DNA of 11,900 bases from an uncultured Maritalea sp. (GTDB lineage: Bacteria > Pseudomonadota > Alphaproteobacteria > Rhizobiales > Devosiaceae), in assembly GCA_913055925.1 (NCBI GenBank), contig CAJXLH010000053.1, forward strand, positions 1 to 11,900, written 5' to 3'. Each line of letters opens with the position of its first letter. The first letter of the stretch is position 1. The notes under the pieces are model-generated. The model made no database searches, was not told where the DNA came from, and saw only the letters and a program-made list of their open reading frames with translations. Made by a program: the position numbers and the translations under genes. This document shows, one piece after another, positions 1 through 7,405 of the stretch.

Positions 1-1
1 T

Positions 2-517
2 CGCGACTATGATTTCTCCGAACGTTCATTTGAGCAAATTGTAGAGATTTGTCAGAAGAACGTTCCGATAGTTGTACTCGATTTGCCGCATAGTTGGAAC
101 GGCTGGGTGCGTCATACGCTGACAACCGTTGATGAGATTGTTTTGGTTGCGGAACCGGATCTCGCAAACTTGCGCAACGCGAAAACAGTGTTGGATCGTT
201 TGAAAGATCTGCGCCAAGGCGAATCTGAACCGATCTTGACGATTAACCGTGTCGGCGTGCCGAAACGGCCAGAAATCACGCCAAGCGAGTTTGCCGCATC
301 AATTGACGTCGAGGACTTCTCGCAAATCCCATTTGATCCAGCAATCTTCGGTTCTGCAGCAAACAACGGTCAAATGATCGCTGAGGTGAATGCCTCACAC
401 AAAGTGAATGAGATTTTTGCGCATTTGTCACAAAAAACAACAGGCCGTCAGGACCATGTGGGTGCATCATCGCAAGGGATGTTGCCGGGTCTGTTGAAGA
501 AGTTGAAGTTGGCTTAG
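2..517 (+). CDS. cpaE: CpaE/TadZ-like pilus assembly ATPase, C-terminal part (5' end outside window)
   Basis: Only the last 171 codons are present; the frame is open from base 2 to the TAG at 515-517. CpaE/TadZ proteins are atypical MinD/ParA-family ATPases that localise the tad (Flp) pilus machine, often to a cell pole. The visible part carries the later strands of the ParA-like fold: a hydrophobic strand ending in VVLDLPHSWNGW, then DEIVLVAEPDLANLRNAK, then an NRVGVPKRPEI stretch, and near the end IPFDPAIFGSAANNGQMIAE, all resembling alphaproteobacterial CpaE. The Walker A region would lie upstream and cannot be judged. cpaF starts 24 bp downstream on the same strand, so the two are probably cotranscribed. 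The assignment rests on the motifs plus the cpaF-tadB-tadC context. An unrelated MinD-like protein is unlikely. Confidence 0.9.
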   Translation, partial: RDYDFSERSFEQIVEICQKNVPIVVLDLPHSWNGWVRHTLTTVDEIVLVAEPDLANLRNAKTVLDRLKDLRQGESEPILTINRVGVPKRPEITPSEFAASIDVEDFSQIPFDPAIFGSAANNGQMIAEVNASHKVNEIFAHLSQKTTGRQDHVGASSQGMLPGLLKKLKLA

Positions 518-541
518 GCCATAGGTTGAGTAAGGGTAGCC

Positions 542-2032
542 ATGTTCGGTAAACGCACGAGTTTTGGTGGAAATACAAACGGGCAGGCCCCAAAGCCTGC
601 GCCAGCTGCTGCGCCGCCAAAAGCCCCTGTTGAGGCGAACCGACAATCATCACCTCCACCCGCAGCGGCGTTGAAGCCACAAACACCTGCGCCAGAGCAG
701 GAAATGCGTGTCGAGGGCGATGTCAAAGATCGGGGTGTTGACAGCGAATACTTCAAAACCAAATCTTCGGTTTTCAATGCGCTAATTGACTCCATCGATC
801 TCAGCCAGTTGGCGACAATGGAAATTGAGGCCGCTCGCGAAGAAATTCGTGACATTGTTTCAGAAATTATCTCGCTTAAATCCATCGTGATGTCGATATC
901 TGAGCAAGAGGATTTGCTCGAAGACATTTGTAACGATGTGCTTGGTTACGGCCCGCTGGAACCGCTTTTGGCGCGTGATGATATTGCCGATATCATGGTC
1001 AACGGCGCGGCAAAAACCTATATTGAGGTGAACGGTAAAGTCCGTCTTACCAATGTGCGCTTTCGTGACAACGCTCACTTGATGAATGTCTGTCAGCGTA
1101 TTGTGAGTCAAGTTGGTCGTCGTGTCGATGAATCCAGCCCAATATGTGACGCGCGCTTGCCGGATGGCTCTCGTGTGAACGTGATTGGTCCTCCGTTGGC
1201 GATCGACGGCGCTTCACTGACTATTCGTAAGTTTAAAAAAGACAAACTTACGCTAGATCAGCTGGTTAAGTTTAACTCGATCTCGCCAGATGGTGCTCAA
1301 ATCCTGCAAATTTTGGGTAAAGTTCGCGCCAACATCTTGATTTCTGGCGGTACGGGTTCAGGTAAGACAACGCTTTTGAACTGTTTGACCGCGTTTATTG
1401 AATCGGACGAGCGGATCATCACCTGCGAAGATAGCGCGGAACTTCAATTGCAGCAGCCACACGTTGTGCGGTTGGAAACACGTCCTCCTAACCTTGAAGG
1501 TGAAGGCGAAATTACCATGCGTGATTTGGTAAAGAACTGTCTGCGTATGCGCCCCGAACGCATCATCGTGGGTGAGGTGCGTGGACCAGAAGCATTTGAT
1601 TTGCTGCAAGCCATGAACACTGGTCACGATGGCTCGATGGGCACCTTGCACGCTAACTCGCCGCGCGAAGCGCTTTCTCGTTTGGAATCTATGATCACGA
1701 TGGGCGGCTATGCGCTGCCGTCACGTACCATCCGCGAAATGATTGTTTCTTCTGTGGACGTGATCGTGCAGGCGGCACGTTTGCGAGATGGTTCGCGTCG
1801 TATCACACACGTGTCCGAAGTAATGGGCATGGAAGGTGATGTTATCGTTACGCAGGATATCTTTATCTATGACATTGTTGGCGAGGATGCGAATGGCGAC
1901 CTAATTGGGGTGCACAAATCTACCGGTATCACCAAGCCGAAATTTGCGGAGCGTGCACGCTATTACAATGAAGAGCTTAACCTTGTTGAAGCGCTAGAGC
2001 GCGCCAACACTGATACAATGGGAGCTGCGTAA
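542..2032 (+). CDS. cpaF: CpaF/TadA, tad pilus secretion ATPase
   Basis: This 496-residue protein is the cytoplasmic hexameric ATPase of the GspE/VirB11 superfamily that powers Flp pilus assembly through the TadB/TadC platform. Residues 1-55 are a Pro/Ala-rich, probably disordered leader. An N-terminal domain follows, with the conserved block DVLGYGPLEPLL at about 132-143. The Walker A motif GGTGSGKTT is at 269-277, the Walker B-like RIIVGEVRG at 340-348 and the His box GHDGSMGTLHA at 361-371, so all catalytic elements are intact. Length is typical for the family. The ATG at 542 is preceded by AAGGG at 532-536, a good Shine-Dalgarno with 5 nt spacing. The stop codon lies one base before the tadB start, so translation of the two is probably coupled. 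VirB11 homologues share the fold, but the neighbours make CpaF the clear choice. Confidence 0.97.
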   Translation: MFGKRTSFGGNTNGQAPKPAPAAAPPKAPVEANRQSSPPPAAALKPQTPAPEQEMRVEGDVKDRGVDSEYFKTKSSVFNALIDSIDLSQLATMEIEAAREEIRDIVSEIISLKSIVMSISEQEDLLEDICNDVLGYGPLEPLLARDDIADIMVNGAAKTYIEVNGKVRLTNVRFRDNAHLMNVCQRIVSQVGRRVDESSPICDARLPDGSRVNVIGPPLAIDGASLTIRKFKKDKLTLDQLVKFNSISPDGAQILQILGKVRANILISGGTGSGKTTLLNCLTAFIESDERIITCEDSAELQLQQPHVVRLETRPPNLEGEGEITMRDLVKNCLRMRPERIIVGEVRGPEAFDLLQAMNTGHDGSMGTLHANSPREALSRLESMITMGGYALPSRTIREMIVSSVDVIVQAARLRDGSRRITHVSEVMGMEGDVIVTQDIFIYDIVGEDANGDLIGVHKSTGITKPKFAERARYYNEELNLVEALERANTDTMGAA

Positions 2033-2033
2033 C

Positions 2034-3014
2034 ATGCCTCCTTTGGTTATGATCATCCTTGGACTTGTAGCGGTGACTGCCATTGGCTTGGCTTTTGTGC
2101 CGGGCATCGCTGGTGGCGGACGCGCTGATAAGCGCATGAAAGCGCTGACTGCAGGTGAAAAGTCGAACGGTCGTGTCAAGCGCAACAACCCCGCTCGACA
2201 AAAAGAAAACCGTCGCAAATCGCTCCAAGATATTCTTGATGAGCAAAACGAGCAGAATAAGAAAAACAAGCGCGTTTCGATGAAAAAGCGCATTATGCGC
2301 GCAGGTATGACAATTGAAGTGGGCGCATTTTGGCGAAATGCAGCCATTTTTGGCGTGCTTGTTTTTGTTGTGACATGGTTGCTTGGCGTGCCACTTCTTT
2401 TCGCACTCGTATTTGGCGCCGCTGGGTCGTATGTGGCACCGATGTGGTACCTTTCTTCGCGCACGAAAAAGTTTCATGCAAAGTTTCTGGACGAGTTTCC
2501 AAATGCTGTGGAATCGATTGTTCGTGGTGTGCAGTCAGGTATGCCGCTCAATGAATCGATGAAACTTGTGGCAAGCGAAGCCAAAGAGCCCGTTAAAACT
2601 GAATTTACCCGCATCATTGAACAGCAATCAGTGGGCAAGAACATTGCTGAAGCCGTGCCGATCATGCTTGATCGGCTGCCGATTTCAGAAGTGAACTTCT
2701 TTGTTGTGGTGATCACAGTTCAACAAAAGTCAGGTGGTAACCTATCTGAAGCGCTCAGCAACTTGGCAACCGTTTTGCGGAACCGCAAAAAAATGAAAGC
2801 CAAAGTGAAAGCCGTATCGTCTGAGGCGAAAGCGTCAGCAGGCATCATTGGCGCCTTGCCTTTTGTTGTCACGATCTTGGTTTCGATTGTCAGCCCTTCT
2901 TATATGGTGCCACTATTTACGACACCTCTTGGCAACCTTTGGCTCGGTGTGGCTGCATTCATGATGACCACCGGCGTGTTGGTGATGCGCAAAATGATTC
3001 AATTTGATTACTAG
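2034..3014 (+). CDS. tadB: TadB, inner-membrane platform protein of the tad pilus
   Basis: This 326-residue T2SSF (GspF-like) membrane protein forms, with TadC, the inner-membrane platform on which CpaF acts. Residues 4-26 are a first transmembrane helix. A strongly basic cytoplasmic linker follows (about 29-96, many Lys/Arg). A hydrophobic block at 102-140 contains one or two helices. The T2SSF domain runs from about 150 to 290 with FLDEFPNAVESIVRGVQSG near its start and QQKSGGNLSEAL at 230-241, both typical of TadB. Two helices close the protein (about 270-290 and 302-318). The ATG comes one base after the cpaF stop, and its ribosome binding site lies within the cpaF end. Family length is usually about 300-330, so it looks complete. 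TadB rather than TadC is chosen by order and by the N-terminal helix plus basic linker. Confidence 0.95.
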   Translation: MPPLVMIILGLVAVTAIGLAFVPGIAGGGRADKRMKALTAGEKSNGRVKRNNPARQKENRRKSLQDILDEQNEQNKKNKRVSMKKRIMRAGMTIEVGAFWRNAAIFGVLVFVVTWLLGVPLLFALVFGAAGSYVAPMWYLSSRTKKFHAKFLDEFPNAVESIVRGVQSGMPLNESMKLVASEAKEPVKTEFTRIIEQQSVGKNIAEAVPIMLDRLPISEVNFFVVVITVQQKSGGNLSEALSNLATVLRNRKKMKAKVKAVSSEAKASAGIIGALPFVVTILVSIVSPSYMVPLFTTPLGNLWLGVAAFMMTTGVLVMRKMIQFDY

Positions 3015-3033
3015 CTTTTAGATCGCGATTGTT

Positions 3034-4014
3034 ATGGATTTTGTCGGCTTAGTTACCAGTCCAGATTTTATTATTGCGGTTCTCGCTGCCGTGTCGGCTG
3101 CCGCCATCGTATTCACATTCGGCGTGCAGTTTACTGAAAAAAAGGACATGAAATCGCGCATCAAAAAGGTGGCGATTGAACGTGAACGCCTCCGTGTTGA
3201 AGAGATATCTCGCCTTCGCGGCGAGGACAAAACGCAGCGCCGTAAAACAGAAAATGCGGAAACCATCAAAAAAGTGGTTGATAGGTTTGATCTCAAAAAG
3301 GCATTTGCGGACGAAAACACAGCATTGAAACTGGCACGGGCTGGCTATCGTGGGCCATCTGCAATAACCACATTTGTGTTTTTGCGCTTTGTCGTGCCAC
3401 TTGGTATGACGCTGTTTGCGCTGTTTTATCTGACCGTCATTTTCAACAAAGAAGCGCCCATCTTCCTCAACCTTAGTTACTCGCTAGGACTTGGAATTTT
3501 GTCTTCATATTTGCCCGTCATTTTGTTGCAGAACAAAACGACAAAAAGGCAACTATCCATTCGTCGCGCTTGGTCAGATGCGCTAGACCTTATTTTGCTA
3601 TGTGTCGAAAGCGGTATGTCCATTGAACACGCTTTTCAAAAAGTGGCTCAGGAAATTGTTTCCCAAAGCCCAGAGCTTGGCGAAGAGCTGACGCTGACCA
3701 ATGCCGAACTTTCATTCTTAGACCGCAGGGCACGTGCTTTCGAAAACCTTGCCAATCGGGTGCCTTTGGATGAAGTTAAGTCTGTCACGACAGCACTTAT
3801 CCAGTCCGACAAATATGGTACGTCTGTTGGTCATTCGCTTCGAATTATGGCTGAAGAAGGCCGAGATATGCGGATGATGGCTGCTGAACAAAAGGCTGCC
3901 GCCTTGCCACCAAAGCTTACAGTGCCGCTTATTCTATTTTTCTTGCCAGTCTTGTTCATCATGATCATGGCACCAGCGCTGATGTCTGTTTTCAGCTCAA
4001 ATGTGGCAGGATAG
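3034..4014 (+). CDS. tadC: TadC, second inner-membrane platform protein of the tad pilus
   Basis: This 326-residue T2SSF membrane protein is the partner of TadB in the tad platform. A helix spans about residues 12-31. A highly charged segment at 35-90 is probably cytoplasmic. Two more helices lie at about 112-136 and 146-165. The T2SSF domain begins near RRAWSDALDLILLCVESGMS (177-196) and includes IQSDKYGTSVGHSLR (256-270), a typical TadC motif. A final hydrophobic segment at 296-320 ends the protein. The start is 19 bp after tadB; the Shine-Dalgarno is weak, suggesting dependence on upstream translation. It is the last gene of the tad operon here: a terminator-like hairpin follows at 4061-4098. 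Length and motifs are complete, with nothing odd. Confidence 0.95.
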   Translation: MDFVGLVTSPDFIIAVLAAVSAAAIVFTFGVQFTEKKDMKSRIKKVAIERERLRVEEISRLRGEDKTQRRKTENAETIKKVVDRFDLKKAFADENTALKLARAGYRGPSAITTFVFLRFVVPLGMTLFALFYLTVIFNKEAPIFLNLSYSLGLGILSSYLPVILLQNKTTKRQLSIRRAWSDALDLILLCVESGMSIEHAFQKVAQEIVSQSPELGEELTLTNAELSFLDRRARAFENLANRVPLDEVKSVTTALIQSDKYGTSVGHSLRIMAEEGRDMRMMAAEQKAAALPPKLTVPLILFFLPVLFIMIMAPALMSVFSSNVAG

Positions 4015-4015
4015 A

Positions 4016-4048
4016 AAAACGCCGCGAACTGGGTTTCAGTTTACGGCG
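4016..4048 (-). terminator. Intrinsic terminator for the minus-strand tadD-like gene
   Basis: The arms at 4020-4031 and 4037-4048 (CGCCGCGAACTG / CAGTTTACGGCG) can form a 12-position stem with one wobble, one mismatch and a 5-nt loop. On the minus strand it is followed by five T residues (AAAAA at 4015-4019 on the plus strand), as expected for a rho-independent terminator of the gene ending at 4090. On the plus strand no T run follows the stem, which argues for the minus orientation. Confidence 0.7.
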
Positions 4049-4060
4049 CCTGTAAGCCTA

Positions 4061-4098
4061 GCTGCGGTTTGCTGATGCAAGCCCGCAGCTTATTTTTT
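4061..4098 (+). terminator. Intrinsic terminator of the cpaE-cpaF-tadB-tadC operon
   Basis: GCTGCGG at 4061-4067 pairs with CCGCAGC at 4083-4089. An inner TTGC/GCAA pairing is separated by a small internal loop, with a TGAT apical loop. The stem is followed on the plus strand by TTATTTTTT (4090-4098). It lies 47 bp after tadC, and its T tract overlaps the last two lysine codons and the stop of the convergent gene. Confidence 0.72.
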
Positions 4099-4866
4099 AC
4101 CTTTGATAAGTTCCCAACGATTTTGCTGGGTGAGCAATGCGCGGATATAAGCCATGTTGCTTTCGACATTTTCCGGCGTAAGCTCTTTTGCGTAAATGGC
4201 GCGCGCTTCATCAAACCGTCCCTGCAATCCAATAACCAAAGCTAGGTTTTGGCGGATTTTGCCCGTTGCGCCTGGCAGGGTTGTGGCCCGCTTCAGATTT
4301 TGCTCTGCCTGTTTCAAATCACCGGTCATCGCGTAGGACAAACCAAGATTTGCGTATAAAGACGCTTCGTTCGGCGCAGTGATCATGGCTTGACGATAAA
4401 GGTCGCGTGCTTCGGCATTGCGCCCCATTTGATCAAGAATGGCGCCTTTAACGCTTAGCGTATTCCAATGCGGCGCTTCAACTTTAATCGTTTGATCGAC
4501 AATGTTCAGCGCCTGTGGGAACCGACCATTAGCCGCCAGCGCCTTTGCGAAGGCGAGCGCAATGTTACGGTCTTTAGGGTGGCGAACACGTGCTTCTTCC
4601 AAAACGGAAACGGCTTGGGCAGATTGACCCGCGGCGCGTAGAGCTGCCGCATAGTAAATGATTGTGCGTACGTCGCGTGGGTTCTTTTGAAACTTCACGC
4701 TCATATCTTGAACAGCGGCGTATTTTTGCGCCTGCGTCATGCCTGAAAAGTCAGGCGTACGAATATGATTTCCACCGCCGCGACTTGCCGCGCAAGCATT
4801 TAATGCAATTGCTGCAACGCCAACTAATGCGATATTTCGCGCAGTTTTGAGGATCGAATTATTCAT
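4090..4866 (-). CDS. tadD: TadD-like tetratricopeptide-repeat lipoprotein
   Basis: This 258-residue protein is probably an outer-membrane-associated lipoprotein acting as TadD/pilotin-like assembly factor for the tad pilus. It begins with a basic n-region and hydrophobic helix ending in the lipobox L22-N23-A24-C25, so Cys25 should be lipidated. About five TPR units follow, roughly 64-97, 98-131, 132-165, 166-199 and 201-234, with typical patterns such as AALRAAGQSAQAVSVLEEA and LYANLGLSYAMTGDLKQAEQ. ATG at 4866 is preferred over the GTG one codon upstream (4869) because the weak TAGG motif is then 6 nt away. The gene faces the tadB-tadC genes tail to tail, an arrangement common for this lipoprotein in Hyphomicrobiales. 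The role in pili is inferred from position and architecture; the TPR repeats alone would not prove it. Confidence 0.85.
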   Translation of the reverse strand: MNNSILKTARNIALVGVAAIALNACAASRGGGNHIRTPDFSGMTQAQKYAAVQDMSVKFQKNPRDVRTIIYYAAALRAAGQSAQAVSVLEEARVRHPKDRNIALAFAKALAANGRFPQALNIVDQTIKVEAPHWNTLSVKGAILDQMGRNAEARDLYRQAMITAPNEASLYANLGLSYAMTGDLKQAEQNLKRATTLPGATGKIRQNLALVIGLQGRFDEARAIYAKELTPENVESNMAYIRALLTQQNRWELIKGKK

Positions 4867-4925
4867 CACACGCCTACAAGCACAAACAAATCAAGTGGCA
4901 AAATGCCTATGTTTTCAATAAATCA

Positions 4926-4946
4926 TTAACCCTAACAGGGCGTTAA
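4926..4946. repeat. Imperfect inverted repeat in the tadD/aminopeptidase divergent region
   Basis: TTAA-CCCT-AAC-AGGG-CG-TTAA forms a near-palindrome of 4+4 paired bases with a 2-base bulge. It lies 60-80 bp upstream of the tadD-like start and about 105 bp upstream of the aminopeptidase ATG. The rest of the 185-bp divergent region holds a GCAATT-N12-AATTGC pair (4963-4986) and a small hairpin GCCGA-TCGT-TCGGC (5014-5027). I could not assign confident -35/-10 boxes for either gene. An operator role is only a possibility. Confidence 0.35.
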
Positions 4947-5051
4947 AAGGCAGGTACTAGAAGCAATTTGCAATCGTGAGAATTGCGCGCTAACTCTTAT
5001 TATCCTGACCCAAGCCGATCGTTCGGCCAATCAACAACAAAGCGGGATAAA

Positions 5052-6389
5052 ATGACCAAGACTATTGAGTGCGTTTGGCAAGATGAAGCAGATCAGCTTG
5101 CTAATTTGAGCGAGCAACAAAAAGCATGGCTGGAAGCCAATGGCTTTAAGGGTAGAGCCGGTGAGTTGGTGGCATTGCCAAATGCTGAAGGCAAAATTGA
5201 AAAATACGCATTTGGTCTAGGCGAGAAGGGAAAGTCTCACCCAATGGTCACGGGCCTCGCGGCTGCAAAGCTTAGCGACGGTGCCTTTGAGTTGAAGGGT
5301 GATTTTGTTGATCCAAACATCGCCGCTCTTGGTTTCCGGTTGGGCGGGTACAAATTCACGAACTTCAAAAAAAGCGAGCAGAAAGTTGAGCTGGCAGGCA
5401 CCGAGGGTGCAGATGCACATGAAGTGGTACTGATGGCGGAAGCGGCCGAACTGGCGCGCGACTTAATCAATCGCCCTGCGAACGATCTGGGCCCCGACAC
5501 CTATGAAAAGGTAATTCGTGATTTCGCGAAAAGTCATGGGGCGGATGTTCGCTCAATTGTGGGCGATGATCTGCTCACCCAAAACTTCCCAATGATCCAC
5601 ACCGTCGGGCGTGCATCTGCCCAAGCGCCGCGTTTGCTCGATTTCACTTGGGGCAATCAAGACGCGCCAAAGGTGACGTTGGTGGGTAAGGGCGTGATTT
5701 TTGATAGCGGTGGTTTGGATATCAAACCTGCCGCGAACATGCTTTTGATGAAAAAGGATATGGGCGGGTCAGCGAACATTCTTGGTTTGGCGCACGCGAT
5801 CATGAGTGCAAAACTCAATGTGCGCCTTCGCGTTTTGATTCCCGTCGTCGAAAACGCGATTTCAGGATCCGCGTTCCGTCCAGGTGATATTCTGCCATCA
5901 CGAGACGGCATGAGCGTCGAAATTGGAAACACGGACGCGGAAGGTCGTCTGATTTTGGCCGATGCAATCACGCTTGCTGACGAAGAATCTCCAGAAGTGA
6001 TGATAGACATGGCAACGCTAACAGGTGCTGCGCGCGTGGCTGTCGGCACCGAGTTAGCAGCACTGTTCTCGAGTGACGATGAATTTGCAGCTTCAATGAT
6101 GGCAGAAGGCTTGCCGTCAGCCGATCCATTGTGGCGCCTGCCGCTTTGGGACAATTACGATGAGCTTTTGGCCTCACCCGTGGCGGACGTCAATCACATT
6201 TCTCCCGGCGGATTTGGTGGTGCAATCACCGCGGCATTGTTCCTCCGCCGATTTGTGAAAAACACAAAGAACTGGAGCCATTTCGATATGATGGCCTGGG
6301 CAGACAAGCCGCGTCCTGGCCGTCCAGTTGGCGGCACGGAGCAAGGCCAACGTGCAGCTTATCTCGCTTTGAAAAAACGATTCGGCTAG
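5052..6389 (+). CDS. M17-family leucyl aminopeptidase
   Basis: This 445-residue cytosolic metallopeptidase removes N-terminal residues from peptides using two divalent metal ions. The M17 signature NTDAEGRL is at 293-300. By comparison with known leucyl aminopeptidases, the expected metal ligands are Lys213 and Asp218 (in VGKGVIFDSGG), Asp236 (KKDMGG), Asp295 and Glu297; Lys225 and Arg299 match the catalytic pair. All are present. The C-terminal catalytic domain is complete. The N-terminal domain is shorter than in PepA (about 500 residues), so it fits the shorter M17 subgroup, and I give no pepA/pepB symbol. ATG 5052 is chosen over an in-frame TTG at 4983: the catalytic domain does not need the extra 23 residues, and GCGGGA sits just upstream. 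Its stop overlaps that of the convergent ghrA-like gene. Confidence 0.93.
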   Translation: MTKTIECVWQDEADQLANLSEQQKAWLEANGFKGRAGELVALPNAEGKIEKYAFGLGEKGKSHPMVTGLAAAKLSDGAFELKGDFVDPNIAALGFRLGGYKFTNFKKSEQKVELAGTEGADAHEVVLMAEAAELARDLINRPANDLGPDTYEKVIRDFAKSHGADVRSIVGDDLLTQNFPMIHTVGRASAQAPRLLDFTWGNQDAPKVTLVGKGVIFDSGGLDIKPAANMLLMKKDMGGSANILGLAHAIMSAKLNVRLRVLIPVVENAISGSAFRPGDILPSRDGMSVEIGNTDAEGRLILADAITLADEESPEVMIDMATLTGAARVAVGTELAALFSSDDEFAASMMAEGLPSADPLWRLPLWDNYDELLASPVADVNHISPGGFGGAITAALFLRRFVKNTKNWSHFDMMAWADKPRPGRPVGGTEQGQRAAYLALKKRFG

Positions 6390-7330
6390 TAGCCCTTTGA
6401 AACATCTACGAGGTGGCGGAGCTCTCCCGTCGCCTCATATCTATTTATCTGATCGGCAACGAGCTTAACGCCAGCATCCAACCCAGATATAGCGGCGATG
6501 TGCGGCGTGATATAGCAATTGTCGAGCGCCCACAAAGGGCTCTCAGCTGGCAAAGGCTCAACTTTGAAAACATCTAGGCTGGCCGCACCAAGCGTCCCGT
6601 CTTTCAATGCGACCGCAATCTCTTCTTCATTCTGATGACCGCCGCGCGCTGCATTTACAATGCAAGGACCTCCCGGAAGAGCATCGCGGCGCAATTTCTT
6701 GAATGTTTCTAAGCAAAGAATGTCTTCAGTCTCAGGTGTATATGGCAGCAGGCAGACCAAAATGTCAGTGCGCGCAAGAAATGCATCGAACTGATCAACA
6801 CCCGAAAACTCAGTAATTCCGTCTATACCCTTTGGGCTGCGCGACCAACCTGCAACATTGTAGCCAAGCATCGCGAGCTTTTCAGCCGCGTCCTTACCCA
6901 GCTGCCCAAGGCCCATAATGCCGACATTTATGGTGCTGGCGCGCTCAGGATAATATTGGGACCAGTTTTTCTGCGCTTGATCACGTTTGTAGCGGGTGGC
7001 TTGCCGATGATGCATGGTAACATTGGCGACTACATAATCCGTCATGCATTGCGTAAGCTCATCATCCACAAAACGTACGATTGGAATGTTCTTCGGCAGG
7101 CGCGGGTGTTTAACAATGCCATCGACGCCAGCACCGAGCGAAAAGATCACCTCAAGATTATCGAGGCCATTAAAAGCATCATCTTCTGGCTTCCACACAT
7201 AGATGTATTTGATCTCTTGCGGATCGAAGTGGTCTTGTCGAGTAACGATCTTGTGGTTTGGCAAGGCTTGGCGAAATGCTGCCGCCCATTCTTGTTCATT
7301 AACGTCGGACAAGTGCATCAACATCGTCAT
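6386..7330 (-). CDS. ghrA: GhrA-type glyoxylate/hydroxypyruvate reductase (D-2-hydroxyacid dehydrogenase family)
   Basis: This 314-residue NAD(P)H-dependent enzyme is predicted to reduce glyoxylate to glycolate and hydroxypyruvate to D-glycerate. Length matches E. coli GhrA (312). The nucleotide-binding motif GLGQLG is at 140-145, followed by a strand ending in GWSRSPK (161-167), whose Arg/Ser/Lys suits NADPH. The catalytic triad of D-2-hydroxyacid dehydrogenases is seen as Arg229 (NAARG), Glu258 (FKVEPLP) and His277 (ITPHIAA). The ATG at 7330 is preferred to a GTG five codons upstream because AGGTGG lies 6 nt before it; the longer form would consume that Shine-Dalgarno. It follows the cytochrome gene on the same strand, but a strong terminator lies between, so its transcription source is unclear. 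Substrate preference cannot be read from sequence alone. Confidence 0.9.
   Translation of the reverse strand: MTMLMHLSDVNEQEWAAAFRQALPNHKIVTRQDHFDPQEIKYIYVWKPEDDAFNGLDNLEVIFSLGAGVDGIVKHPRLPKNIPIVRFVDDELTQCMTDYVVANVTMHHRQATRYKRDQAQKNWSQYYPERASTINVGIMGLGQLGKDAAEKLAMLGYNVAGWSRSPKGIDGITEFSGVDQFDAFLARTDILVCLLPYTPETEDILCLETFKKLRRDALPGGPCIVNAARGGHQNEEEIAVALKDGTLGAASLDVFKVEPLPAESPLWALDNCYITPHIAAISGLDAGVKLVADQINRYEATGELRHLVDVSKGY
6410..6436 (+). terminator. Candidate terminator hairpin after the M17 aminopeptidase, inside ghrA
   Basis: GAGGTGGCGG (6410-6419) and CCGTCGCCTC (6427-6436) pair over 10 positions with a 7-nt loop. Two pairs are G-U in plus-strand RNA but would be A-C mismatches in minus-strand RNA, so the stem favours the plus transcript. 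It begins 21 bp after the aminopeptidase stop and is followed by an AT-rich but imperfect T stretch (ATATCTATTTAT). It overlaps the 3' coding end of ghrA, so the pairing could be incidental. Confidence 0.45.
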
Positions 7331-7347
7331 GGTCGGCCACCTCACAC

Positions 7348-7382
7348 AAAAAAAGACCGCACCTTTATGGCACGGCCTTTTT
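7348..7382 (-). terminator. Intrinsic terminator between the cytochrome c gene and ghrA
   Basis: On the minus strand GGCCGTGCC, loop ATAAA and GGTGCGGTC pair over nine positions, with three G-U wobbles that hold only in minus-strand RNA. The stem (7355-7377 plus-strand coordinates) is followed by seven T residues (AAAAAAA at 7348-7354) and preceded by five A residues. This is a textbook rho-independent terminator for the cytochrome gene ending at 7406. Its T run ends 7 nt before the ghrA Shine-Dalgarno. Confidence 0.88.
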
Positions 7383-7405
7383 CATTCAACTAGTCAGTTT
7401 GCCGA

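Noticed and set aside
276..927. Antisense open frames over the cpaE end and cpaF start
   Set aside because: Composition follows the opposite-strand Pro/Ala-rich coding sequence; no domain is recognisable.
1977..2477. Long antisense open frames over the cpaF end and tadB
   Set aside because: Cys/His/Arg-rich shadow translations of conserved tad genes, with no recognisable domain or ribosome site.
4983..5051. Upstream TTG start for the M17 aminopeptidase
   Set aside because: A rare start codon adding 23 residues; the ATG at 5052 has a better-placed ribosome site.
7331..7345. GTG start for ghrA five codons upstream
   Set aside because: It would place the AGGTGG Shine-Dalgarno inside the coding region; ATG 7330 gives family-typical length.
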